Part shown: positions 15,341 through 22,661 of the stretch, piece after piece
How positions within the stretch are numbered: the first letter of the stretch is position 1
Layout of the letters: each line of letters starts with the position of its first letter
NCBI GenBank assembly: GCA_020832725.1
Contig: JAFIEC010000331.1
Span: 1 to 23,923 of the forward strand
Length of the DNA: 23,923 bases
From: Paracoccaceae bacterium
GTDB taxonomy: Bacteria > Pseudomonadota > Alphaproteobacteria > Rhodobacterales > Rhodobacteraceae
Direction of reading: 5' to 3'
Translations under genes and position numbers: made by a program
Notes under the pieces: model-generated
What the model saw: only the letters and a program-made list of their open reading frames with translations
What the model was told of the DNA's origin: nothing
Database searches by the model: none

Positions 15341-16049
15341 GATAGACCCGCATGGCCGGGCCCCTGCCGCTCAGGCCATAAAGGTGGGGATGCCGTGCAA
15401 GATGCGCCGACCAGCCCCGCAGGCCGTGGGCCGCAGGCATGTGACCGGCACCTCGCAGGGCCCGGCCCAGAGCCGCGACCGAAATGCTGGCTCCCGTCTC
15501 GGGCAGCAGGGCGTGAATCGCCGCGTCGAGCGGAGCAAGGGCCGCCCGGCCCGCAGTGGCGTAGGAATGGGCGTCCGCCCCGGAAGGCGACCGCCTGGGG
15601 CTGTCGACAGTATAGAATTCCGAACAGGCGGCCCGGAACGATGCCGGCGCCCGCGCCTCTCCGATTCCGAGGACGGGAAAGCCATCCGCCCCCAGCCGAT
15701 GCGCCAGCCTCGAGAAATCCTGTTCCGAGGACACGAGAACGAACCCCTCGACCGCGCCGCCATGGGCAAGGTCCACCGCGTCGATGGCCAGCGCGATATC
15801 GGCCGCCGCAGCACCCCGCTGTGCCGCGATGAAGACGGTCTGAAAACGCGGATCGGATGTCCAGCCGGGCTTTTGCACCTTGCCCGTATAGACCCGCCGC
15901 ACGATCGGCCTGCCCAGCGCCTCGACACGCGACAGGACGGTGTCGGCATGCTCGTGGCCGATCGTCTCGCCGTCCACCAGCAGCGCAAGGCGCAGCACCG
16001 AACCGGAATTCGTCTCGCGCGGACTGGCCGCCTTCCATTGCTCGCCCAT
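15324..16049 (-). CDS. NYN domain protein with divergent C-terminal LOTUS/OST-HTH-like domain (paralogue 1)
   Basis: The 241-residue protein has an N-terminal NYN (PIN-like nuclease, LabA/DUF88) domain: LALLVDGE with Asp26, AAADIALAIDAVD with Asp84 and Asp90, and VLVSSEQDFSRLA where the usual SxDxDF is SSEQDF, so the first Asp is Glu109. The Asn that usually follows the first Asp is also absent (DGET instead of DADN). The C-terminal part (about 165-241) looks like a degenerate form of the OST-HTH-like domain of the paralogue at 16197. The ATG at 16049 follows GGAGGT. The C-terminal codons come from the 28-bp repeat. Probably an RNA-related protein of reduced or altered catalytic capacity; function unknown. 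Confidence 0.82.
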   Translation of the reverse strand: MGEQWKAASPRETNSGSVLRLALLVDGETIGHEHADTVLSRVEALGRPIVRRVYTGKVQKPGWTSDPRFQTVFIAAQRGAAAADIALAIDAVDLAHGGAVEGFVLVSSEQDFSRLAHRLGADGFPVLGIGEARAPASFRAACSEFYTVDSPRRSPSGADAHSYATAGRAALAPLDAAIHALLPETGASISVAALGRALRGAGHMPAAHGLRGWSAHLARHPHLYGLSGRGPAMRVYRARGA

Positions 16050-16196
16050 CCGGGACCTCCTCTGCCGGCGCAGCCGGACAATCACCGGCCATACAGGTAT
16101 CGCCTGCGATCCGGGCCGAATGTGGGCGGAAGTCGGGAATTTGCGCGCAAGGCCTGTGTCGACGATAAGTCGGTGCCACGAGGCCGGTTGCGACGG

Positions 16197-16937
16197 TCAG
16201 CCCTTGTCGCTGCGGATACGGGCAAGGGTCTGGTTGCCCTCGCCGCGCCGCATCTCGAAGGCACCTGTCTTGGCCAGCAGGTCGGACAGCTTGGCGCAGC
16301 CATAGGTCCGGGCGTCGAAATCGGGGTTGTTGGCGATGAGATATTGCCCGATGGGCCCGAGGGGATACCACTCGCCCTCGTCCCCGATGGAGCGCATCGC
16401 GGCCTCGATCAGGGGTACTGCCTTGGCAGGAGGCAGCTTGCGCCCGCGACCGCCACGCGCCTCACGTGCTCCTGAGGCGGGTTCCTCTTCGCCATCCCCG
16501 ATCAGGTTCTCGACGAAGATGAAGCGCTTGCAGGCCTTGCGGAAGGCTTCGGGCGTCTTTTCCTGCCCGATGCCGTAGACATCCAGCCCCTGCTCCCGGA
16601 TGCGGGAGGCCAGCCGGGTGAAGTCGCTGTCGGAGGACACCAGCACGAAGCCGTCGAACCGGGCCGAATGGAGGATGTCCATCGCATCGATCACCAGCGC
16701 GATGTCGGAGGCGTTCTTGCCGACCGTGTTCATGGGCTGGTGATGGGGCACCAGTGCCAGTGATGCGAGCTTGTCGCTCCAGCCCTTGAGCTGGGTGCGG
16801 GAGAAATCCCCGTAGATGCGGCGCACGCTTGCCTCGCCCAGGCTGGCGATTTCCTCGAAAATGGCATCTGCCCATGCGGGTGAGGAATTGTCGGCGTCGA
16901 TGAGGACAGCAAGAAGCGGAATGCCGGCGCGGGCCAT
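16197..16937 (-). CDS. NYN domain RNase-like protein with C-terminal OST-HTH/LOTUS domain (paralogue 2)
   Basis: The 246-residue protein has an intact NYN active site: Asp14/Asp16 and Asn17 in LIDADN, Asp78 and Asp84 in NASDIALVIDAMD, and Asp103/Asp105 in SSDSDFTRLA. A charged, Gly/Arg-rich linker (about 148-165) leads to a LOTUS/OST-HTH module at about 167-243 (GEWYPLGPIGQYL, YGCAKLSDLL). NYN-LOTUS proteins are thought to bind and cleave RNA; the LOTUS fold binds structured RNA in known cases. The gene follows GNAT and precedes the degenerate paralogue on the same strand, pointing to tandem duplication. Confidence 0.9.
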   Translation of the reverse strand: MARAGIPLLAVLIDADNSSPAWADAIFEEIASLGEASVRRIYGDFSRTQLKGWSDKLASLALVPHHQPMNTVGKNASDIALVIDAMDILHSARFDGFVLVSSDSDFTRLASRIREQGLDVYGIGQEKTPEAFRKACKRFIFVENLIGDGEEEPASGAREARGGRGRKLPPAKAVPLIEAAMRSIGDEGEWYPLGPIGQYLIANNPDFDARTYGCAKLSDLLAKTGAFEMRRGEGNQTLARIRSDKG

Positions 16938-16982
16938 GAAGAACCTTTCGGGTGGGGCCGCCCCTGTGGGGCCTGGCCCGGT

Positions 16983-17486
16983 CTAGAGGCTGCGGAACAT
17001 CACATAGGCGTCCGCGAGGCCCTTGTCAGGGTGGCGGAAGGCACCGGGGAGGCACCCGACGATGCCGAAGCCATGCTGTTGCCACAGGGCGACGGCACGA
17101 ACATTCGTCGAGACAACGAAGTTGAACTGCATCGCCGTATAGCCGGATGCACGGGCATGGGCCAGTGCGTGGGCGATCATCGCGCGGGCAACCCCACGCC
17201 CCTCGGCCCATTGCGCGGTGACAAAGCCTGCGGTGGCCACATGCGCGCCACCCCCGCCCTGGTTGCGGCCGAGGTAGAAGGTGCCTGCGACCTTTCCATC
17301 CAGCTCGGCCACAAAGACCTCGCGGCCGGGGCCTGCCCACCATGCCAGCGCCGCCTCGCGCGGGATGTCGGGATCAAGCCCGTAAGTCTCCCCCGCGCGA
17401 AAGACCGGCTCCAGCGCGGCCCATATCGCCTCGTCATCCCCCGGATGGGCGAGGCGGATGGTGATCTGCGGGGGGGACTCGCTCAT
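16983..17486 (-). CDS. GNAT family N-acetyltransferase
   Basis: The 167-residue acetyl-CoA-dependent transferase has the GNAT beta-alpha core: VFVAELDGKVAGTFYLG (about 56-72), VTAQWAEGRGVARAMIAHAL with the acetyl-CoA pyrophosphate loop (about 89-108), and AMQFNFVVSTNVRAVALWQQHGF (about 118-140). The acceptor substrate is not predictable. It lies 22 bases after the formaldehyde dehydrogenase stop and is probably co-transcribed. Confidence 0.92.
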   Translation of the reverse strand: MSESPPQITIRLAHPGDDEAIWAALEPVFRAGETYGLDPDIPREAALAWWAGPGREVFVAELDGKVAGTFYLGRNQGGGGAHVATAGFVTAQWAEGRGVARAMIAHALAHARASGYTAMQFNFVVSTNVRAVALWQQHGFGIVGCLPGAFRHPDKGLADAYVMFRSL

Positions 17487-17508
17487 CCGGCCTGTTTCCC
17501 GGGCGCGC

Positions 17509-18639
17509 TCAGTAGACCACGACCGAGCGGATGCTCTCGCCCGAATGCATCAGCTCGAAGCCCTTGTTGATCTCCTCCAGCTTCAGGCTGTGAGTGATCA
17601 TGGGGTCGATCTCGATCTTGCCCTCCATGTACCAGTCCACGATCTTCGGCACATCGGTGCGCCCGCGCGCGCCGCCAAAGGCCGTGCCCTTCCAGACCCG
17701 GCCCGTGACCAGCTGAAAGGGACGAGTGGAAATTTCGGCACCGGCTGGGGCCACGCCGATGATGATCGACTGCCCCCAGCCGCGGTGCGTGCATTCGAGG
17801 GCCGCGCGCATCACCTTTACGTTGCCGGTGCAGTCGAAGGAATAATCCGCCCCCCCGATCTGGTCGAAGGGGGTTTTCGTCATGTTGACGAGATAGGGCA
17901 CGAGGTCTTCGCCGATCTCGCCGGGATTGACGAAATGGGTCATGCCGAACCGCTCGCCCCAGGGCTTCTTGTCGTTGTTGATGTCCACCCCGATGATCAT
18001 GTCGGCCCCGGCCAGCCTCAGGCCCTGGATCACGTTGAGCCCGATGCCGCCCAGGCCGAAGACGACCGCTTTTGCCCCCATCTCCACCTTGGCGGTGTTG
18101 ATCACCGCCCCGATGCCGGTGGTCACACCGCAGCCGATGTAGCAGACCTTGTCGAAGGGTGCGTCGGGGCGGATCTTCGCCACGGCGATCTCGGGCAGGA
18201 CGGTGAAGTTGGAGAAGGTCGAGCAGCCCATGTAATGCAGGATCGGATCTCCATCGAGAGTGGAGAAACGCGAGGTGCCATCGGGCATCACGCCCTGACC
18301 CTGGGTGCCGCGGATCGAGGTGCAGAGGTTGGTTTTCTGACTGAGGCAGGACGGGCATTGCCGGCATTCCGGCGTGTAGAGCGGAATGACATGATCGCCG
18401 GGCTTCACGCTGGTCACGCCTTCGCCCACCTCGACGACGATACCCGCGCCCTCATGACCGAGGATCGAAGGGAACAGGCCCTCGGGATCGGCGCCCGACA
18501 GGGTGAAGTCGTCTGTGTGGCACAGGCCGGTGGCCTTGATTTCCACCAGTACTTCTCCGGCGCGTGGTCCCTCGAGGTTGACCTCCATGATTTCCAGCGG
18601 TTTTCCAGCCTGAACGGCGACGGCGGCACGAGTGCGCAT
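17509..18639 (-). CDS. frmA: S-(hydroxymethyl)glutathione dehydrogenase / class III alcohol dehydrogenase
   Basis: The 376-residue zinc MDR enzyme oxidises S-hydroxymethylglutathione, formed from formaldehyde and glutathione, to S-formylglutathione with NAD. Catalytic zinc ligands are Cys40 (GLCHTDD), His62 (LGHEGAG) and Cys170 (YIGCGVTTG). The structural zinc cysteines are 92, 95, 98 and 106, and the NAD motif GLGGIG is at 195-200. The start at 18639 is chosen because GAGGAGGAG sits before it and MRTRAAV is the family N-terminus; an ATG 36 bases upstream is open but adds unrelated residues. It works with FghA at 13272-14105. Confidence 0.96.
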   Translation of the reverse strand: MRTRAAVAVQAGKPLEIMEVNLEGPRAGEVLVEIKATGLCHTDDFTLSGADPEGLFPSILGHEGAGIVVEVGEGVTSVKPGDHVIPLYTPECRQCPSCLSQKTNLCTSIRGTQGQGVMPDGTSRFSTLDGDPILHYMGCSTFSNFTVLPEIAVAKIRPDAPFDKVCYIGCGVTTGIGAVINTAKVEMGAKAVVFGLGGIGLNVIQGLRLAGADMIIGVDINNDKKPWGERFGMTHFVNPGEIGEDLVPYLVNMTKTPFDQIGGADYSFDCTGNVKVMRAALECTHRGWGQSIIIGVAPAGAEISTRPFQLVTGRVWKGTAFGGARGRTDVPKIVDWYMEGKIEIDPMITHSLKLEEINKGFELMHSGESIRSVVVY

Positions 18640-18750
18640 CGGGGCTCCTCCTCTATTTGGGGCAGGGTGGCGCAAACCGCAGGTGCACGCAAGCGCTCCC
18701 AGACCTTCCCGGCGCGCGGAAACGTGCTCTCCGCCGCATGCGAATCTTGT

Positions 18751-18765
18751 TGCGAGTGATTTGCA
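18751..18765. promoter_or_regulatory. Candidate Mur/Fur-like box upstream of the metal ABC transporter
   Basis: TGCGA-GTGAT-TTGCA is a near-perfect inverted repeat (one mismatch) in the form TGCRA-N5-TTGCA, about 100 bases before the ATPase start in the 226-base divergent gap. It resembles the TGCAA...TTGCA pattern reported for the manganese-responsive Mur regulator of alphaproteobacteria. An overlapping TGCA-TG-TGCA follows (18762-18771). Assignment is tentative. Confidence 0.4.
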
Positions 18766-18865
18766 TGTGCATTAACTGGACGGGGTGAGGCTCCCGCGAT
18801 CGCCGCGCGCCCGCTTTGCTGCCATGGCGGGGAGGGTGCCCCAGCCCTCTGCAAGGTCACACCAG

Positions 18866-19648
18866 ATGATGCAGCCCAGCACACCCGATCATCCCCTGCA
18901 CGAGCCGCAGTTCGCCCTGCATGTGGAGGATCTCACGGTCAGCTACCGCGCCGATCCGGTGCTGTGGGATATCGACATCGACATCCCCCCGGGCGTGCTT
19001 GCTGCGATTGTCGGACCTAATGGGGCGGGAAAGTCCCCCCTGATCAAGGCGGCCCTCGGGCTGTTGCCCCCGGTCGCCGGGCATGTCCGCTTTTTCGGGC
19101 GGCGCTATCGCGACATGCGCCGCCGCATCGGTTATGTGCCCCAGCGCCAGAGCGTGGACTGGGATTTCCCCGCAACCGCACTCGATGTGGTCACGATGGG
19201 CCTATATGGCCGCCTTGGCTGGTTTCGCCGTCCCGGCCGGGCCGAACGCGACGCGGCGCTGGCGGCTCTGTCCCGCGTCGGCATGCAGGATTACGCGATT
19301 CGCCAGATTGCCGATCTGTCGGGCGGCCAGCAGCAACGGGTCTTCATTGCCCGGGCCCTGGTGCAGGAGGCCGACATCTATTTCCTCGACGAACCCATGG
19401 CCGGTGTCGATGCCGTGACCGAGGCGGCGATCGTGGCTCTGCTCGAGGATCTGCGCGATCAGGGCCGGACGGTGGTGGTCGTGCATCACGACCTGACCAC
19501 GGTGCGCCGCTATTTCGACTGGCTGGTGATCATCAATCGCCGCGTGGTGGCGCAGGGACCGGTCGCCGACGTCTATACGGCCGCAAACCTGCGGCGGGCC
19601 TATGGCGGCCAGATCGCCCTGATCGAGGCCGGAGAGATCGTGCCATGA
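18866..19648 (+). CDS. Mn/Zn/Fe-type metal ABC transporter, ATP-binding protein
   Basis: The 260-residue ABC ATPase resembles SitB/MntB/ZnuC. Walker A is G50-PNGAGKSP (50-58), Q-loop VPQRQ (91-95), signature LSGGQ (151-155), Walker B IYFLDE (171-176) with catalytic Glu176, and H-loop around His207/208. The motif SVDWDFPATALDVVTMGLYG is typical of metal importers of the cluster 9 type. Walker A has Pro58 where nearly all ABC proteins have Thr; the codon is CCC. Start: tandem ATGs at 18866/18869; the first is taken, with AAGGT upstream, though the frame is open to 18785. The stop overlaps the next gene (ATGA). Confidence 0.9.
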   Translation: MMQPSTPDHPLHEPQFALHVEDLTVSYRADPVLWDIDIDIPPGVLAAIVGPNGAGKSPLIKAALGLLPPVAGHVRFFGRRYRDMRRRIGYVPQRQSVDWDFPATALDVVTMGLYGRLGWFRRPGRAERDAALAALSRVGMQDYAIRQIADLSGGQQQRVFIARALVQEADIYFLDEPMAGVDAVTEAAIVALLEDLRDQGRTVVVVHHDLTTVRRYFDWLVIINRRVVAQGPVADVYTAANLRRAYGGQIALIEAGEIVP

Positions 19649-20787
19649 CATGGGCGACCGGACTGCTTGGCAGCCACGCGGTGCAGAACGTCGCCATCGG
19701 CGCGATGATGCTCGGGGCCTGTGCGGGGGCGCTGGGCTGCTTTGCGCTGCTGCGCCGCCAGAGCCTTCTGGGCGATGCGGTCTCGCATGCAGCACTTCCC
19801 GGCATCTGCCTCGGCTTTCTGGTGGCCGGAGGGCGCGAGCTGCCCGCCCTTCTGGCCGGGGCCCTGCTGGCAGGCGGGCTGGGCGCGCTTTCGGTACAGC
19901 TCATCCTGCGGCGCACACGGCTCAAGACGGATGCGGCGTTGGGCATCGTCCTGAGTGTCTTCTTTGCGGTGGGCGTGGTCCTGCTGACCCATATCCAGGG
20001 CAGGGGCGGCGCGGCGCAGGCCGGGTTGTCGAGCTTTCTGTTCGGGCAGGCCGCTGCAATCCTGCGGGGCGATCTGGTGGTGATCGGGGGCCTTTCGGTC
20101 GCAGCGTTGGCGGTAGTGGCGCTGCTGTGGAAGGAATTCAAGCTGCTGTCCTTCGATCCCGATTTTGCCCGCGCCCAGGGCCTGCCCGTGGCCCGGCTCG
20201 AGGTGCTGCTGACTTTGGTCATCGCGGTCGCGATCGTCGTGGGGCTGCAGCTTGTGGGGGTGGTGCTGATGGTGGCGCTGCTGGTGGCGCCTGCGGCGGC
20301 GGCCCGGCAATGGGCGCGGGGGCTTGGGTCCATGGTGTTGCTGGCGGCGCTGTTCGGGGCGACCTCTGGCCTGGCCGGGGCTCTGGCGAGCGCCGGAATG
20401 CGCGGCCTGTCCACGGGGCCGGTCGTGGTGCTGTTTGCGACCGCGATCGTGGCGGTGTCGCTCTTGCTCGCGCCGCGGCGGGGCCTGCTGTGGGATGCGC
20501 TGCGCCGCGCCTCGGCCCGGCGCCGCCTTGCCGGGACCGATGTCCTGGTGACGTTGCACGGGGTGGGGCAGGCCCATGACGACCCGGCCTATCCGGTCGA
20601 GGGGGGCATGGTCGACGCAGCACACGGGCTTGCCAGCGCCCGCACCCTGGCCCGGCTCAGGTCCGAGGGCATGGTCCGTGCCGTCACCCGCCCTCCCGAG
20701 ACGCGCGCCCATTGGGAACTCACACCCCTTGGCCGCGCCCGGGCCGAGGCGGCGCTGCGCGGCAATTCGGGCGAGGAGACGGCATGA
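19645..20787 (+). CDS. Metal ABC transporter permease with C-terminal winged-helix-like extension (1)
   Basis: The 380-residue protein has a permease core of about 8 helices (residues 1-280) of the ABC-3 family: LRRQSLLGDAVSHAALPGI near 36-54 and KEFKLLSFDPDFARAQGLP near 163-181, where the family contacts the ATPase. Residues about 283-380 form a soluble tail rich in Arg/Ala, ending with ELTPLGRARAEAAL, reminiscent of the last helix and wing of winged-helix proteins. Typical bacterial permeases of this type stop near 285 residues. It starts inside the ATPase stop codon and overlaps the second permease by ATGA. Confidence 0.9.
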   Translation: MTWATGLLGSHAVQNVAIGAMMLGACAGALGCFALLRRQSLLGDAVSHAALPGICLGFLVAGGRELPALLAGALLAGGLGALSVQLILRRTRLKTDAALGIVLSVFFAVGVVLLTHIQGRGGAAQAGLSSFLFGQAAAILRGDLVVIGGLSVAALAVVALLWKEFKLLSFDPDFARAQGLPVARLEVLLTLVIAVAIVVGLQLVGVVLMVALLVAPAAAARQWARGLGSMVLLAALFGATSGLAGALASAGMRGLSTGPVVVLFATAIVAVSLLLAPRRGLLWDALRRASARRRLAGTDVLVTLHGVGQAHDDPAYPVEGGMVDAAHGLASARTLARLRSEGMVRAVTRPPETRAHWELTPLGRARAEAALRGNSGEETA

Positions 20788-21959
20788 GCGCCCTTTTTGC
20801 ATCCATCCCCGCGATGATCCTGCTGACGGGGCTGCTGGTGGCGGCCTCGGGCGCGCTGCTGGGCACATTTCTGGTCCTGCGCGGGGCCGCGATGCAGACC
20901 GACGCGATTTCCCATGCGATCGTGCTGGGGATTGTGCTGGTCTGGATGATGACGGGCGCACGTTCCGGTCCGGTTGTGGTTGCCGGCGCGGCGCTGGCGG
21001 GGCTTGCGACGGTGCTCTTGTCCGAGGCGCTCGCCCGCAGCGGGCGGGTGCGGATGGATGCGGCGATCGGGCTGGTCTTTCCGGCGCTGTTCGCGCTGGG
21101 GGTGCTGCTGATCAATCTCAATGCCCGCAACATCCACCTCGATGTGCATACCGTTCTGCTGGGAGAGATCGGTTTCGTCTGGCTTCATACTCATCATGTC
21201 GCGGGGATTCGGGTGCCGGTGGCCGTGCTCAGCCTTGGGGTGGTGCTGGCACTGAACGCAGGCTTTGTCGCGCTGTTCTGGAAGGAACTGAAGCTGGCCA
21301 CCTTCGACCCGGCCCTTGCCGCAGCCATGGGCTTTGCGCCTGCACTCCTCTTCAACGGACTTCTGGCGCTGACCTCGGCCACGGCGGTGGCGGCCTTCGA
21401 TGCCGTGGGGGCGGTGATGTTCATCGCCTTCGTGATCGTGCCCCCGGCGACGGCGCTCCTGCTGACGGACCGGCTTGCACCGCTGCTGGCGTGGGCGCTG
21501 GCGATCGGGGCGGCCTCGGTCGGGCTGGGCTATGTCCTGGCGCAGTACTGGGATGTCTCGATTGCCGGGATGATGGCCAGCGCCGCCGGTGCATTCTTTG
21601 CCCTGGCCCTGGTGCTCGCGCCGGGGCGGGGTATTGTCGCACAGGAGTTGCGCAGACACGCCCAGCGCGTGGATGCCGATTGCAGGGCGCTCGTCGCCCA
21701 TCTGCACAGCCACCGCGAGGGGCCGGAACGGGCCGAGGAAAGCACGGCCCGCGCCCTGGAGGAACATCTGCGCTGGAGTGCGCAACGCGCCCGGCGTGCC
21801 ATACTCGAAGGCCACGACAGGGGCCTGCTGCGCCGGGAGGGGCGGCTTCTGGCGCTGACCGAGGCGGGCCTTGCGACGGCCCGGCAGATGATGGCCGCCG
21901 GGCGTCCGCACATGCCCGGGCAAGACCCGGAGACAGACACGGTGCCCCTGAAACGCTAG
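20784..21959 (+). CDS. Metal ABC transporter permease with C-terminal winged-helix-like extension (2)
   Basis: The 391-residue ABC-3 family permease is the second membrane subunit: VLRGAAMQTDAISHAIVLGI (31-50), KELKLATFDPALAAAMGF (167-184), VGAVMFIAFVIVPPATALLL (208-227). As in its partner, a soluble tail (about 285-391) follows the membrane core; it has three helices and then LLRREGRLLALTEAGLATA, resembling a wing followed by a helix. The ATG at 20784 has GAGGAG upstream and overlaps the first permease stop; an upstream ATG in the open frame is inside that gene and rejected. The TAG stop overlaps the stop of the convergent MOSC gene (CTAG). Confidence 0.9.
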   Translation: MSALFASIPAMILLTGLLVAASGALLGTFLVLRGAAMQTDAISHAIVLGIVLVWMMTGARSGPVVVAGAALAGLATVLLSEALARSGRVRMDAAIGLVFPALFALGVLLINLNARNIHLDVHTVLLGEIGFVWLHTHHVAGIRVPVAVLSLGVVLALNAGFVALFWKELKLATFDPALAAAMGFAPALLFNGLLALTSATAVAAFDAVGAVMFIAFVIVPPATALLLTDRLAPLLAWALAIGAASVGLGYVLAQYWDVSIAGMMASAAGAFFALALVLAPGRGIVAQELRRHAQRVDADCRALVAHLHSHREGPERAEESTARALEEHLRWSAQRARRAILEGHDRGLLRREGRLLALTEAGLATARQMMAAGRPHMPGQDPETDTVPLKR

Positions 21960-22576
21960 GGTGCCGGATCCGCCCTCTGCAAGGGGCCGGCCTCGTGCGG
22001 CCAGGGTGGTTGCGTCGGCAGATGCAGACGCAGCACGTCGCCCAGCTGCAGGCATCCCTCGCGTTCCACCCAGGCGGTCACGCCGCGCCGCCGCACCGCT
22101 GCCTTGCGAAAGAGAGCGCCCTTTCCGGGGTGACGTCTCTCGATCTCGCGGGCGGGCAAGGCGCAGGGATGGTTCTCCATGTCCACCACAAGGGTGGCTC
22201 CCGCTCCCTCGACCTGCAGCCGCGCGGACGGGGGCAGCAGGGTGAAATCGGGCAGGCCCTCCACCATCATGGTGGCCCCCAGCCAGGCCGCATCAAGCGC
22301 GGGCAGGCCCATTTCCGCCGCGATGGCGTCCAGCTCCTCGCGGCTGACGATCGAAAGCTCCCGGGTGTTGCGGATCGGGGTGCCGCGGGCGTATTGCGCC
22401 GCGACCCTGCCGTCGGCCTTGCGGGTCGCCCCGAAATGACTGTCACCGGGAATGCCGCCGAAGCGCGCGTCGAGGCTTTGGAGCGGGACAGAGGTGAGCG
22501 ATACCCCCCTGTCGGCCACCTGTCCAAGCCAGACGATCCGGGCAGTCCAGCCTGTCGGTGCAAGGGGTGGCGGCAT
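21956..22576 (-). CDS. MOSC domain-containing protein
   Basis: The 206-residue single-domain MOSC protein has GGIPGDSHFGATRKADGR (40-57), RNTRELSIVSREEL (69-82) and the conserved Cys138 in ENHPCALP, followed by RRGVTAWVEREG and the final LQLGDVLRL strand. MOSC domains bind sulfur or molybdenum cofactor, as in Moco sulfurase C-termini and YiiM-type N-hydroxylated purine reductases; the exact role here is not predictable. It is preceded by ftsH and its terminator, and its 3' end overlaps the metal permease gene by four bases. Confidence 0.88.
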   Translation of the reverse strand: MPPPLAPTGWTARIVWLGQVADRGVSLTSVPLQSLDARFGGIPGDSHFGATRKADGRVAAQYARGTPIRNTRELSIVSREELDAIAAEMGLPALDAAWLGATMMVEGLPDFTLLPPSARLQVEGAGATLVVDMENHPCALPAREIERRHPGKGALFRKAAVRRRGVTAWVEREGCLQLGDVLRLHLPTQPPWPHEAGPLQRADPAP

Positions 22577-22624
22577 GTGGCGCTCTTGCAGGTTTGCCGG
22601 CCCGTGCGGGGCACGCTACCCGAA

Positions 22625-22648
22625 AAGGATCGGCCCGGCGCTGGGCCG
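22625..22648 (-). terminator. Rho-independent terminator of ftsH
   Basis: On the minus strand the stem CGGCCC / GGGCCG (22631-22648, loop of six bases) lies 13 bases past the ftsH stop and is followed by ATCCTTTTC. The GC-rich stem plus T-run fits an intrinsic terminator. Confidence 0.66.
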
Positions 22649-22661
22649 GGCCGCGTGGCGA

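Noticed and set aside
16065..16077. CCGGC-GCA-GCCGG hairpin just before the NYN paralogue 1 ribosome binding site
   Set aside because: Short stem, no T-tract and no partner structure; such GC hairpins are frequent at this base composition.
13293..16475. Very long (1060-codon) open frame on the plus strand
   Set aside because: It runs antisense to fghA, the AEC carrier and both NYN genes, which all have clear family motifs. High GC removes stops in the shadow frame, and its composition (Arg/His/Gly/Gln-rich) has no domain.
16960..16972. GCCCC-TGT-GGGGC hairpin between GNAT and NYN genes
   Set aside because: Five-bp stem without a T-tract in a GC-rich gap; expected by chance.
18785..18865. 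Earlier ATG for the metal ATPase at 18785
   Set aside because: Adds 27 basic, non-conserved residues with no ribosome binding site and encroaches on the candidate promoter region; the start at 18866 fits the family better.
19600..20961. Minus-strand open frame (453 codons) opposite the first metal permease
   Set aside because: Shadow of the permease gene; Pro/Arg/Gln-rich with no recognisable fold or start signal.
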